64,000 bases of DNA from Metaphire vulgaris (taxonomy: Eukaryota > Annelida > Clitellata > Crassiclitellata > Megascolecidae), in the NCBI GenBank assembly GCA_018105865.1, contig CM030842.1, positions 14,226,367-14,290,366 on the forward strand, written 5' to 3'. Position 1 is the first letter of the stretch. Each line of letters starts with the position of its first letter. A program made the position numbers and the translations under genes. The notes below the pieces were generated by a model. It had not been told where the DNA came from and searched no databases. It saw nothing but the letters and a program-made list of their open reading frames with translations. This document shows, in pieces, positions 33,452-45,165 of the stretch.

Positions 33452-33614
33452 AGTGTTTATTCTAGTGGGAGACATTGGGGGATTTTGATAAATGTTTGGA
33501 AAAGACAAGGTTTGAGTTTCCAGACGTTTTTGTGCTTTGATTTGAACAAACATCTAAAAAATTTAAGATTTTCAGACAGAAGAATAAAGTTCTAAGAAGC
33601 CTAGAATAAACACT
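33452..33614. mobile_element. MITE with AGTGTTTATTCTAG ends
   Basis: 163-bp copy with perfect 14-bp inverted ends AGTGTTTATTCTAG / CTAGAATAAACACT. Other full copies: 39207-39577 and 48434-48715; left end only at 44396. Internal phrases gacattggggga-ttt and acaagg-ttgagt are shared with them. Confidence 0.8.
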
Positions 33615-33959
33615 GTTGGTTCTGCTACAGAAAAATCGCTCTAACCCTCTGGGATATTTAGCAACGAGTCGGCAAATCTTGCTGAATGGCAATGTTTTTG
33701 GGCGATTTGGCATGGAATTTAGGTAGGTCTTTTGGGAATTTGGGGTTGGCCAGTCTGCAATGTCTTATACACCAATAAACCAGTTTTGAAAGCAATTCTT
33801 TCTTCGACAGGCAGTCAGTGTCAATTTTAAAGAATTATTATTAGCTAGAGTTTATTATTATTAGCTAGAGTAAAATCATCACTTCCTTCTCATAATCTGA
33901 TTCTGTTATATAAATCTCATATATCACCATGATCTAACCTATTATAATTTGTCATAGGG

Positions 33960-34836
33960 AAACAAATGTTAATAAGCTATTTCTCCTTCAAAAATGCGAT
34001 AAGAATTATATCCCACTCCCACTTTCTCGCACATACTGATCCCTTCTTCAGACACCTACACTTTTTAAAAGTTCATGATATCCAGGTTGTGCAGACAGCC
34101 ACTTTGATGTTTTAAAATAAAGAATATGCTTCTCCCTGCCCGCTTTCAGACATAATTTAACCATTGCTCTGATATCCACTCATATTATACTCGAAGTACA
34201 ATAGACAACTTCTGCATTAACACAAGAAACATGTCACTATATACGCTAAATGTGTTAGATTTTCAGGCCCTAAAAATTTGGAACACATTATATTATATAT
34301 CAAATGACATTAAGCAAATTAGATCCCTCTATAAATTCAACGAATCTATCTCTGATTCATTAATATTCAAATATGTGTCAACTATAGGCCTAATATAATA
34401 GTGCAGCTTAATTTGTATTTATCTGCAATCTGCACTCTGATGTTAAATTTGCACTATGCATCATAAGCTAAAATTTGCGCTCCGTAATATATGAAATAAT
34501 TTATCAGTTTTTTAAATCATATAATTTGTACAAACATAATTATTTTCCTTTAAAAATTGCATTTGTATCTCGAATATTCGAAATTGTATCTGGTAAACTG
34601 ATTCATATCGAATGCAGATTTTGGACAGAGATTGCTTCTCTTCTCCTGCTTCTCCCTTTTAGTATTCTAATCTTTTAACGTCAATTTTAATATATCAAAT
34701 ATCTAATATATCTAATATCGAAATGTGAAATATTTTTACGTTTGTCTGTACAACTATTTTTCCGATATTGATTTGTAATATATTAACGATCTTTGGTTCT
34801 GACTTTGATACTAATAAACTGATTCTGATTCTGATT
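33960..34836 (+). pseudogene. CR1/L2-type LINE 3' end
   Basis: Broken frames give TDPFFRHLHFLKVHDIQV, YSKYNRQ and FSGPKIWN-like pieces, matching the C-terminal region of CR1/L2-clade reverse transcriptases. The element ends in a gattctgattctgatt repeat (about 34815-34836), a usual 3' tail of this clade. Confidence 0.68.
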
Positions 34837-35640
34837 AAAAAATGGGTTTGATGTTTTCTTACCTGGGAATTTTAGTAATGACCTTAGCTAATGCGTTCTA
34901 AATCCTTGGCAGCTTTTGCACATCTGACTTGACAATACCGTTGTACAAGGAATCACAGCATTCAAATCGGCTGGTGACAAGATAATTGGCGCTATGGATT
35001 AGGGTAGAGTTAGGCAAAAGATATCGGATTCCACAAATTGCGGTTGTTATAAGAAAAACGCTGAAGATCTCATTTAATGTTAATCAAAACTACTGAACTC
35101 AGTCTTCCTTTTCGTCCACCAAACCGCGATCAACCATTTCGACGCTCTTAACTTGAATAAGCTACCCGCAGTCATGGGCCAAAAACAAAAGAAGACGAAC
35201 GATTTTGCAGTAATATTGTCTATCCTGTTTGTTATTTGCTTTCACTGACTCCTCGATTTTTGTATAGCATAAATAAACCTATGGAACACTTTCTCTTTTC
35301 TTAATATTTACTTTCACAATATCCTTTAAAGGAAATCGATAAATTATAGTGTTTATATATTGCCTGATTATCTTTTTATTGCTAAATTTTCGTAATCAGT
35401 TAATGATAAGACTGGTAATTACAAGATGAAATGAAAAATATTGCACGCATATATTGCTCGATTGATGGCAAGACAATAACTTCGTTAAGAGTGGTTCAGA
35501 AAGACCTGTCCTGTGCTAGAACTGCTGTGGACGACATTTTCAGTTGTGCACTCTTGTTTCATTGTTATGCTAGAGAAATTGTTAAGAGAGAAATAATGCT
35601 TAGAGTAAATTGTAGTTATTATGAAAATAAAAGGAATCTA

Positions 35641-35702
35641 AACCTCGGTTTATTCAGGATTGAAATTTTATCTGTTTCAATAATTTTATCTGCAGTTGGA
35701 CG
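35641..35702 (+). pseudogene. T1-C exon 1 remnant (signal exon lost)
   Basis: Aligns with T1-E exon 1: aacct-c--ggtttattcaggattga and ctgtttcaataattttatctgcagttgg are kept. The bases that make the start codon (tcgat of tcgatgg) are deleted, an internal stretch is missing, and the donor ttg|gtaagtttggcgcg is reduced to ttggacgcg. The exon can give neither a start nor a splice donor, although all later exons of T1-C are open. Confidence 0.7.
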
Positions 35703-35908
35703 CGAACACCTTTACTATTCATTATCTCTTCAAGTTTGCATTGATCACGTTATTAGCTTCATATGCTGTATTATTGTGTCATAATGCAATATTTTAGTCT
35801 TTTATTATTGTATGTTGAGAAACTTTAAACGGCATTTAAATCAAAAATAATTTATTACAATCAATGAAAATTAGCGCTAATGTTGTAAATGAGAAGACCT
35901 TGTTTCAG

Positions 35909-36238
35909 AATTCTTGAAGTCGGAAGATAATCTGGTTTCTCCTGTGAATGAAGTAGTGAAAGCTGGAAATAAAATGTCGATGACATGTGCATCAATGTCA
36001 AATGACAGTATCATTCAATGGAAATTTAAACATGCAAACGAGGTTCACGGAGGTACAGTTAACCCTAGAAAGGCTCACACTGAGAGACAGTCTGTAAAAT
36101 CAGCTGCAAACAGGCCCAGAACAGCGCTCAATCTAATCATAAATGAGACACAGCCTGAAAATGCCGGGATGTATATTTGCAGCATCACTCGAAACGGCAG
36201 CAGACCCTTGATTTACACGGCGGAACTTGCAGTTCTTC
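35909..36238 (+). CDS. T1-C exon: first Ig-like domain
   Basis: Acceptor ttgtttcag|aa, donor c|gttagt at 36239; 330 nt, phase 1-1. About 110 residues: VKAGNKMSMTCASMSN, IIQWKFKHANEV, LNLIINETQPENAGMYICS, YTAELAVL. Few amino-acid differences from T1-E, no stop. First Ig domain of the mature receptor if a signal peptide is supplied from elsewhere. Confidence 0.83.
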
Positions 36239-36483
36239 GTTAGTATTGTAGTTTTTAAATTTAAATTTGCAGAAGTTTTACTCTGAGTTCTATTTTCAAT
36301 TTCCATTTTTTCACAAAAACCCATGGAAGTCCTGTCAATAGGGACACATTTAGCACGCTCATAAAACTGACTTTGTACGGTATTTAAATTTATATTGTAT
36401 GATCTAAAGTCTGCAACTACTGTGACAATTGTTCTTTATCTGAAGCCTGTTTTCGATATTTACACAATTACACATAATTTTAG

Positions 36484-36849
36484 GTTCAGATCCAGAATGT
36501 GGATCGAATGTTGCCAACGAAAATGCAACCATTCTGGAGGGCAGTGAAATTGAAATCTGGTGCAAGATGGAATACGTTGGAAGCTTGAAACCAGTCATGA
36601 CCTGGGCGCGAAGCGATGGTGAAAGCCTGTCGTATGAAAGTCATGAGATAAGCGGTGAAGATAATGGAATTCTAAAGATGATTTCCAAAGTACAGCTGAA
36701 TTTGAACGCCAAAGATAACGGATTAATTATCAGTTGTTCGTCATATTTCAAAGTTGCAAGTGCAACTAGTTCTTTGCAGCCTAATATCTTTAGAGCAAGC
36801 AATTATCCTGGTTACAAACACAAGTGGAACTTTGCAACTGTCGTTTCAT
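36484..36849 (+). CDS. T1-C exon: second Ig-like domain (atypical)
   Basis: Acceptor aattttag|gt, donor t|gtaagt at 36850; 366 nt, phase 1-1. SDPECGS, IEIWCKMEYVG, MTWARSDGES, IISCSSYF, ending YKHKWNFATVVSC. Same layout as T1-A 1068-1412 and T1-E 30888-30523; the last Cys follows a W-N-F segment instead of the Tyr-x-Cys motif. Confidence 0.83.
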
Positions 36850-36961
36850 GTAAGTTGTCTCAAATAATGTGGTCATTTTGATATTTGTGCATTCGTCCAA
36901 TTGTCAGTCTATACTCGTTTGATGTGTTAGTCTAGAATGTTTTGTATGAATTGACTGTCAG

Positions 36962-37243
36962 ATGGACCAAGAAACATATCGGTCACTCCTATGGAATCGT
37001 CATACAAACATGGCGACATTCTGAACTGTCACGCTGATGGAAATCCTCTTCCAGTCTATCAATGGATCTCATTTGCTAACAACATTTCGATTGGATCCAG
37101 GCTGGTCATTGAAGAATCTTTGGCTGCAAATAGATGGTACACTTATCGATGCACAGCTACGAACCCAACAACCGGTGCAAATGTTTCGTTATCTGTGAAC
37201 TTCACTGTTCCCGGTCAGACAAATTTCAGTTGGCGAAAATATG
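36962..37243 (+). CDS. T1-C exon: third Ig-like domain
   Basis: Acceptor gactgtcag|at, donor g|gttagt at 37244; 282 nt, phase 1-1. GPRNISVTP, ILNCHADGNPLPVYQW and WYTYRCTATNP, followed by a short stalk ending WRKY. An I/C2-type membrane-proximal domain with several N-x-S/T sites. Confidence 0.84.
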
Positions 37244-37481
37244 GTTAGTTCTTTGAACTTATGTGAAAATTGTCTGTGCATGCTCTTAAGTGTGCAGATT
37301 TCATATTCTAGTTAATTAAAAACGGACTTAAAGCGCTCTTTATGGGTGTATCCTTGACTATTTTCTTAAATACTGGCTGATGGATTTGCTTATTTTTAGA
37401 CTTATTTTTCCTTTGAAATGTTCTGTATAGGCAGCTTCTCTGCTGCCAAATTCGGATTAGTTGTCGAATTTTTATTCATAG

Positions 37482-37562
37482 ATTACAGAAATCTCGCCTT
37501 GGGAATCCCTGCGCTCGTTTTCTTCATATCTCTAGTTGTTTCAGTCGCAATTGCTTTAAAGG
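37482..37562 (+). CDS. T1-C exon: transmembrane segment
   Basis: Acceptor attcatag|at, donor g|gtacgt at 37563; 81 nt, phase 1-1. Encodes YRNLALGIPALVFFISLVVS then VAIALK, a single hydrophobic pass of about 21 residues. Its donor equals that of the T1-E TM exon. Confidence 0.75.
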
Positions 37563-37799
37563 GTACGTCTGTCATATTGTCTCCTTTCATTTCTTTTGAA
37601 TCCTGGATGCGAAATCCTCATTGCAGTTTTCGAAATCGACAATTGAAAAATTATAATCTCGACAACATTCTGCTAGAAATCGTCGCCGTGTTAACATGGG
37701 ATGACCGGATGGGTATATTCCGCCGGATTACCGGATCCGATATTTAGAGTCAACATTGCCGGATCAGGTTGTGGGGGAGGTGGGCATTGTTGTCTGAAG

Positions 37800-37955
37800 T
37801 ACTGAGTTTGAGTATTCAAGTAAATGTACAAGCACTATGGCATTTTTTTACTTAAATAAAAGTAAAAGTACCTATGAAAAACGATACTCAAGTAAAAGTA
37901 AAAAAGTACTCCCCAAGAAGTTACTTTTTGAGTAAAAAGTAAAAAGTACCGTGAG
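37800..37955. repeat. AGTAAAAGTA-rich interspersed repeat
   Basis: Many agtaaaagtac units on the plus strand, in the 3.7-kb intron between the TM and tail exons of T1-C. Looks like a transposon end or a degenerate simple repeat; no target duplication found. Confidence 0.4.
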
Positions 37956-39206
37956 CAACTCCACATTATCATGCCAAGTCACATTTTTATTAGGGCCTAC
38001 TCTTTTAAGAGTCAACAGTCAACACGTAGTCCCTACATATGTCAGGGCTGGAAAATGTGATTTTTGAAACCTAGTTTTTTAGGTTTAAAAACTGAAATAG
38101 TCAAAATTTAGGCTTTTAGGTTTTTGTTCTATGAATAAAAAAATAAAAACTTCATATTTAATGTCTTTAAATTTTATTACTCTCTGCATACAGAGGAACA
38201 CATGTGTGGCAAGAATATAGAGAAAGGTTTATACTTTATAGGCTTTTAAATGTGACAAGAGTTTTAAAAAGTGGCTGATAGGTGTTGACATGCCAAGCAT
38301 TAAAACCTAAAAACCTTATTGTTATCTTAAAAACCTAGTTTTTTTCAGCCATGACACATATAACACAATTAACTTGTTAAGTTCATTAGCAGCGTCAAAA
38401 GTGGTCCAGAACTTGTTGTTCATTCTATCAACCCTTTTGTGGGACTAAGTAATAACTAGTGCTGTTACGGTTAACCGAACCGAACCGAAACCGCGGTTTT
38501 GATTGACCATGCAAATTGGACGGTTTCTTCCCTACAGAATAGCAAACACAATGCATGATTATGCGCGACTTTAATTAAGTCACCTTCTATTCTCAGTTGA
38601 TGTAATTACCAATAGGCCTAATTTTAAACTCGGCATGATTTAAAGTGGCTCAGGAGGCATTACTGCATGTGTGAAAGCCACTAGGGGCACTAACGAGGCT
38701 TGAACCCGCTACGTCAGCCTGACGCTACATCACGTAACTCACTCTGCCATCTTGCTACATAGGAGTAAATCTACATAAAATGTGCATCACTTTCTCATTG
38801 GCAGTGCTAAACAGGAGCCCCATTGACCCACCACAGCACAGCTGCTAGCATAAACAAATACCAATAAAAGCAAATTAAAGAAATAAAAGGTAAAAACCAG
38901 CAGCAGCAACACAAAATAAAGGGTCTAATACAGATCGGCCAGAATATTTCTAGGAAGAATTTCTAGGACCTCAGGAAATTATCATATTGTTTAAATGTGA
39001 GTTTTGATCAACGGCAGTGCGGTAGGTCCAATGATTACTCGGTTTGCGCAGGCCCTACATCAAGTTTTTGAGAAGAAATGAGCGGGAGAATAAACAAATA
39101 GATGGAAATAATGTCATGATGTCAGGCTGAGATTATCGAGGAAAGTCAAGTTGTAAAGAAACGCCAAATTAAAATCGATGTGGCAGGAAGGTTTGTGGCA
39201 AGCAAC
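37956..39206. other. Intron sequence, no gene seen
   Basis: Part of the long T1-C intron. Contains AT-rich sequence and one possible diverged SINE-like stretch (38690-38760, aacccgctacgtcagcc) without clear boxes. Confidence 0.4.
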
Positions 39207-39577
39207 AGTGTTTATTCTAGGCCTTCTCTGGGGGGAATCCCCCCAGTTTTAAAATCCCCCCCCAAAAAAAACTGTTATAGGCCTATGTTGCATGGGGGAT
39301 GGAAATTTCCCCCAAAAGTGTGACGACGGAGGGCTTTTATTTTTTGGAGAGGGGAAAAATGTAAGGATGACAGTATTGTTGTTCGCCATGGCATTTGAGA
39401 AGGGTAAAAACCATCAGGGAGGTTGGAAGGTTAACCTTTTTTGCGCTTGTCGCCACATTTTAAAAAGAATATAACCTTTTCCCTTTTTTGCTTGTCAAGA
39501 TTTTTGGAGACTCAGACCTCTTGTCCCCTAAACATTTAAAAATCCTCTCCAATGTCGAGGTGGCTAGAATAAACACA
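39207..39577. mobile_element. MITE with AGTGTTTATTCTAG ends (371 bp)
   Basis: Inverted ends AGTGTTTATTCTAG / CTAGAATAAACACA. Longer than the copies at 33452 and 48434 because of an internal GC-rich part and TTTTTTGCTTGTC phrases. In the T1-C intron. Confidence 0.75.
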
Positions 39578-40239
39578 GGGCAAGCAATGAGACATGCTGG
39601 CATTGAGAAAAACTCGTCGGTTTAATACAGGCAAAATCTAAAGAGTCAGAAATGAAGACAAACATTTCTGTTTTGACTGCATCAAATAACTTTCACTTTT
39701 GGTTTCGCTGCCAGCTGTCGACAATTTTTAATCACTCAAGGTTGACATAGTCAAACGCGATTATTATAAGGGCTCATTAATTTTATCTAGCAATGAAACG
39801 AACTGCACCAAAAATAAGTTTCACTTATTCCACAATGCATTTTCTTTTTCGTCTTCAGTAAACACGGGCTCAATGCCCGCAGGTGTCGAATTCACCATTT
39901 GTCGCTCAATTAAAATGGACGGATATGCCCGGGATCCCCAGTTAAGGGGTTAATCTCTGGTCTTGGCCGTTCCGTTAATTTAACGCGTGGAGTTCTTTTT
40001 TGTTCCAGTCAGCTGTATTAGCATATAGTAAAAGTTACTAATAGACATCCTACATTTCTCTTGTGAATTGAAATTCAGTAAATTGATAGAAAAAATACCA
40101 AACGTGAATTTCTCAAAGTTATCTTAAAAACGAGACTATGTTTAGCTTGCGTTAAATAGCGAATAATAGGCTAGATAATTGCAGATCATCCTTGAAGAAA
40201 CTAGAAAAATACCAAACGTCTGAACTTGCTTTGCCCACT

Positions 40240-40690
40240 ATATGTATATCTTTAAAACGATCCTTTATGTTATCTAACCGTATTCTCTTAGGTCTTCCTC
40301 GTTTTCATGTTCCTTCAGTTCCTCGAAGCATCACCGACGGCCGTTTTTTTTATTAATCTATCATCTCGGATCCTTATAAATATGTCCAAAAATGACATGT
40401 TTTCTTTTCTATAATTGTATCAACTACTGTTTTGGTCGACTAAGCGTTTGTCCTATATCACTGTTTTTACCGTATCCATACATATTTTTCCAATCTTTTT
40501 CTGAGAGCCCTTCATTTCGAAAGCGTTTAAACTGATGATGTCTGCTCTCCTAATGGTCCATGTCTCACAGGCATATGCTGTATCGATGTTGATTAATGGG
40601 TAGCTGCTGAAACCACGACAGGCGCTCAATTTCCTAGCGTTGTCCATTAGCAGAAGATCAAGTGTGCAAAAACTAATGATCGACAACGTG
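40240..40690 (-). pseudogene. LINE reverse-transcriptase fragment
   Basis: Minus strand: ACETWTIRRADIISLNAFEMK, whose C-E-T-W-T-x-R-x-A-D...L-x-A-F-E-M pattern is typical of non-LTR retrotransposon pol C termini, then a GRPRR-like piece further left (about 40290). Broken in several places. Confidence 0.68.
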
Positions 40691-40849
40691 GATTAAATCT
40701 GGCTAGATTTTTCAAAAATTACAACTCTTAACAAAACTAATAGTTTGTTGATTAAAATGCGTATTATTTATTATTATATTACGAACCTTTCAAAATTTAT
40801 GAAAATTGCATATTGTCATATAGGAGTATCCAGAACACTCTCTATATAT

Positions 40850-40884
40850 GCCCACCAGCATAGCCGGTATCTATGCTGGTGGGC
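40850..40884. repeat. 14-bp inverted repeat GCCCACCAGCATAG
   Basis: Arms 40850-40863 and 40871-40884 with a 7-nt loop. A related half (gcccaccagtgggcg) follows at about 40937. In the intron just before the T1-C tail exon. Confidence 0.85.
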
Positions 40885-41278
40885 AAGAAATCTGCTTCTG
40901 CCATTGGCATCTAATAATAGACGTCAATGGCTTCTGCCCACCAGTGGGCGGAGCAACCGGATTTGTTGTTAAACACTGGATACCCCTATATGGTTGGATT
41001 CTAGATTCAAATCTCTACAAAACTAATACTTTGTTATTATTATTATTTTAATTATTATTATTATATTACGAACCTTTCTAAAGCGCAAATAGCGTAGTAT
41101 AGAATTATAAACCACTAGACAGAGCCATCTTATAGAAATTTAGCAATTTTCAGATTTTCGCGTTTTACACTGTAGTTTAATTCACTGAATGCAATTATTA
41201 AAAACAGCGTGACCAACCAAAACAGATTTCATAAGTCGACAGTTCTGTGAGATGACAATTTTTTTCTTTTTCTTTGAG

Positions 41279-41619
41279 GTAAAGCCACGACGAGCGATGG
41301 AAGTCTTGTGCCAATTGCTGATGGCGCAGTTCAAACTGGTTTTTTGTCAGTGCCCGATCCATCAAATGTGGAAGAAGCAGTAACAGGGGGAGAGTCTGGT
41401 AAAGTGGATGAAACTAAGATGTTGAGTCAAACCGGAGAAGATACACGCGTGTATTTTCAGCTCGTTGGCGTTCGTAATCCTCCTGCTCAACCCATATACT
41501 CTGAATTGGTAACAGCAGTTGCACTGGGGAACGATTACGAAACTGTTGACGATTGTTCGGATGCCAGTGCCAACTACGTTAACGGTGGCTGTATATACGC
41601 TAACGATGCTTTTAAATGA
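41279..41619 (+). CDS. T1-C exon: cytoplasmic tail with paired tyrosine motifs
   Basis: Acceptor ttctttgag|gt, phase 1 with the TM exon; open to TGA at 41617-41619, about 113 residues. The acidic tail has RVYFQL, PIYSEL, DYETV, NYVNGG and IYAND in order. YSEL and YETV are 9 residues apart (ITAM-like spacing, though the second has Val where Leu/Ile is standard). YVNG and YAND fit YxN adaptor sites. It parallels the T1-A tail (YSNL-x11-YCQI ... YVND) in order but with little identity outside the tyrosines. Confidence 0.77.
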
Positions 41620-42502
41620 AAGATATCCTAATATGTCTTGGACTCTTGGTTGTGCTCATTGCACAATATTGTATCGGTATTCAATATTTCAGAAAAGCAG
41701 CGTATGTCTGACTGCTTCAATCTCAACGTTTTTGACTTCTAGCAGAGCGGTCGGACAACTAAAAGCCAAACCTTTCTACTTCGCCTTCGGATTGGCGCTG
41801 AGGCGTGTCCAATACACCCCAAACCGCACACGAACAAATCTAACCCTGGATTTCACACAATATCTTGATGTTATTTAGAAAGTATTTCGTGCCCTCACTA
41901 AATGCTACTGTCACATTGAGTCGCTAATTTCGAACGTCGACAAATTAAAAGCATAAATCAGATAAAACAAACTTAACTAAATAGACTTAATTAGGAAAAT
42001 GATTATTCATTAAAAATGCATCGCATATAAGCAGAGTCAGATAGATGTAAGTCTACATTTCAGGGGAACGTCTGCTGAAGTAAGAAAATTCTCAATCCAT
42101 GGGAATATCGTTATGAAAACAATGCTCTAATGTTGACTCAAGAATTGGAAATCTTCCATATAATTTTCGTATCTAACATAACTAGCTAACATATTAGATC
42201 ATGCTTTTTAGCTATTTTGTGAATTTGATATAATTATAGTTGTATTTAGAAGTTCAGGCCGAAACCAAATTGATAAAATGGGATATTTGACTTGAAGCAG
42301 AATGTAGTCAGCATCTAATAAATTCAGATCCTTTAGCTATAGCTTTAAATAGTCTAGAATTCTCTTTTTATTCGCATTTATCTAATTATTGTGGTCGTGT
42401 ATATTAATGTTTTTAATAAATTCTAAGTCACGGTGTATACGACTTTATCAATATGTGACACTTTTGAGAAATAGGAGAACGCTTATAATAAATTATGATA
42501 GT
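41620..42502. other. T1-C 3' flank
   Basis: Probable 3' UTR and flank; AATAAA-like strings at about 42317 and 42416. Phrase tcaatccat..gaatatcgttatgaaaacaatgct (42092-42134) recurs at 44075-44110, so part of this flank is duplicated. Confidence 0.4.
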
Positions 42503-42788
42503 CAGAGCCGTAGCTAGAGTATTCGGCGCCCGGAACAAAGTATAAATTGTTCGCCCCTAAAAGTCTATAAACCGGTGATGACCTTTCCTTATTTGCTTAT
42601 CAGACTTTTCAAGACGTTGCAGGAGTGAAGTGGTGAAAGAATGAAAGAAGTAGTAATGTGCAGAATGACATTTTTTCTTTGTCATACTGGCAATGCCGTC
42701 GTGAATAAAATCAACCATGTTTTCTGGCGCTCACTCCCTCAGGACGGCGCCCGAGTCAGCTACCCCCCGCCTCCTAGCTAAGGCTCTG
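42503..42788. mobile_element. hAT-like MITE, perfect 8-bp TSD
   Basis: Ends CAGAGCCGTAGCTAG / CTAGCTAAGGCTCTG, identical flanking ATGATAGT (42495-42502 and 42789-42796). Confidence 0.83.
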
Positions 42789-42877
42789 ATGATAGTATGC
42801 AAATGACAGAAGAATTTGTTTTCTTATTTGACCAGACTGCAAACGAAACCACTGTACAGATTCACGTGGCTAATACC

Positions 42878-42945
42878 CTAAAATTCCACTTATGGCTATA
42901 GATTAAAATAATTATTTTTAATCTATGGCCTTAAGTGGAATTTAG
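42878..42945. repeat. Imperfect hairpin
   Basis: AAATTCCACTTA-GGC-ATAGATTAAAA and its reverse complement around an aataattattt loop, about 65 bp. Likely a small palindromic MITE. Confidence 0.8.
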
Positions 42946-42999
42946 GTCTGCAAGTCACTGCGTTGGTGGCAATGCCTAAAAGCAATGGTACATTTGAAT

Positions 43000-44395
43000 C
43001 TACAGTTGAGGTACGAATTTCCAGTTATTTATGAGAATGCACAATGGTTTGGTACATGGGCGCCCAAAGAAATTTTTCCAGGAGGGGCAAAACACAATGG
43101 TCACCGTTATATTGACATGTAGTCCTAAAAAGTGAACGTTTTATCAGGAGCTGAAAAACACATTTTAACATAAAATATGAACAGAAGTTAATATTTTAGT
43201 TAACTATTGCAAACTGGCATCAGACTGCAAAATTTATTTTTAAATCAAAAATTTCCATTGTTTGCGACATTTCCCTGTCGAGCATTACCTATCACAACTG
43301 AAATGTAATGCTATCATTCAACATGGCCTGGACGGCTAAAGTTTATCAAATGAGGGATTCCAGTTAGGGGGTGTCTAGCCTGATTTCTCTGTATTAAAAA
43401 TTTGTTCCTATAACAAAACATTGAAGTCAAATTCCGTTTAAATTAATCATAAAACCGTTTCCTTGGTTCGCAAACTGATTGTAGGCCTACTGACAAAACC
43501 ATTTAGCCTCTTATGTCAATCGAACTGCATTTTTGGAGATACTCTTCCCTCTCCCCATCTCACGACCTTGTCCCAGCCGAAATGCCTAAACCTGATGCTA
43601 ATCCGCCCTCCCCAATATTTGACTAAGACCAATGACCTGAACGATCCAAAGCATTAATTTTTAAAAAATGGTTATTTAAAACCTAAGTTTTCAAGAGGTC
43701 ACTCTTTGAACGTATCCGCTGAAACCCACAGCAATATGGTGTTGCCTCCAATAACATTTATGATCAAATAACTCGCAAAGCAAATCTCTAAATGACAGAG
43801 TTGTTCCTTATTTGTTAGGCTACTTAGTCTTCCAACCTTTTCATCCGAATCCAGAGAGTATACGTTTGGGAAAAAACAAGATTCATTACTTGCACTAACG
43901 AATGACTTTTACAGTATCAAATTGCTTACATATATGACAGAAAGGTGACGGCGGTAATTAAACTTACTTCTTTGCTACTTACAGTATTACAAACTTGCTT
44001 ACATTTGTCATCTCGAAAGTCTCGTTCTCGCTCAGTTATCAGAATTTTGGCCGACGTATGGCAAGAAAATTTCTCAATCCATTCGAATATCGTTATGAAA
44101 ACAATGCTCAAATGGTCAAATGGTCAAACAATAAGCTCCAAATTTGCGCTTCCTAAATTTCATTCACGACCTCCTCAAACCTTTAGTCGTCTAAACTTAA
44201 AACCTTCCTCCATTTTTCGGGCTGACGACATTTTTTTTTTAGCAACAACAACCATGCCCGCCGCCTTATTCATATTCGGCTGATGACCTTTTTTTCCTTT
44301 TAAACCACCGCAGAGCTATTTTTAAATTTTTTCAGATTAAAATGCGCCCCCACCGGTCGCAGCCCGGGGCTGCTGCTGCTTTCCGGGCGCTGGCC
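43000..44395. other. No gene seen
   Basis: Includes a fragment of the aggaggggcaaaacacaatgg repeat (about 43078) and the duplicated T1-C 3'-flank phrase (44075-44110). Short frames only, without motifs. Confidence 0.4.
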
Positions 44396-44530
44396 AGTGT
44401 TTATAATAGCCACCTTGACATTGGGTGGGATTTTGAATCTTGACTAAAGACAAGGTCTGAGTCTTCCACATTTTTGACGAGGAAATTTCATCCCCAGTTA
44501 AAATATAAAAATTTTTGTTGGGGGATACGA
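44396..44530. mobile_element. MITE of the AGTGTTTATTCTAG family, left end only
   Basis: AGTGTTTATAATAGCCACCTT then gacattgggtgggattttga and acaaggtctgagtctt, as in 48434-48715. No matching right end. Confidence 0.6.
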
Positions 44531-44804
44531 CTTGGAAGACCACAATAAGCATTGATATTGATAATAATGGTCACAGACCGCGACAACTGCAGATAAAATA
44601 GAAAATATATTAAAATCTTTGTAAAGAACAGTTTGTCGTATAGGCAAGAAAAATGTCCAGATTCATCAGTCAATAATCTGAAAATTATGCCTGAACCGCT
44701 GTGTTGCAAGTTGGCTCCACTTGTTTTGTTTTGTTAATTCCACCTGTTCATGATTATATCGGTCGACCCTTTAGACTCTCTCCGCGACAACTCTCTCTCT
44801 CTAA

Positions 44805-44845
44805 TAGATATCTATCTATCTAGTCTATCTATCTATCTATCTAGA
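44805..44845. repeat. TATC microsatellite
   Basis: About eight tatc units. Confidence 0.9.
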
Positions 44846-44929
44846 TTTGAAATAGTAATAATCCTCTGCCTGTTTGCTGTCACTAAGTTTTCCACTTTCT
44901 TTGTTTAAAAATTCCACCTTTCATGATTA

Positions 44930-45165
44930 ATTATTCGAATTATGGAGGATTGAGGAACTAGATGGCTGGTCATGTTATCTCTGTATATCTATAGAGAATC
45001 CCCTCCTCTACACCTCGGGTCACGGGTTTTACCCACGGGTTTTCCACTTTCTATATATAAATTCTATTTCATACAAATTATTCGAATTATGGAGGATTGA
45101 GGAACTAGATGGCTGGTGCATGTTATGTACTGTATATCTATAGAGAATGCGTGCCACTTGAAGCA
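44930..45165. repeat. Short tandem duplication upstream of T2-D
   Basis: aattatggaggattgaggaactagatggctgg occurs at 44938 and 45074, each followed by ..catgttat..tatatctatagagaat. Spacing 136 bp. Confidence 0.8.

Larger units (their letters stand above)
35050..37250. repeat. Right arm of the large inverted duplication
   Basis: Inverse partner of 30120-32340. Differences are mainly single bases and small indels. Beyond about 37250 the T1-C intron and TM exon no longer align with T1-E. Confidence 0.85.

Noticed and set aside
35431..35784. 117-codon open frame upstream of T1-C Ig exons
   Set aside because: Spans the degraded signal exon in the wrong frame; no domain, not open in the inverted copy.
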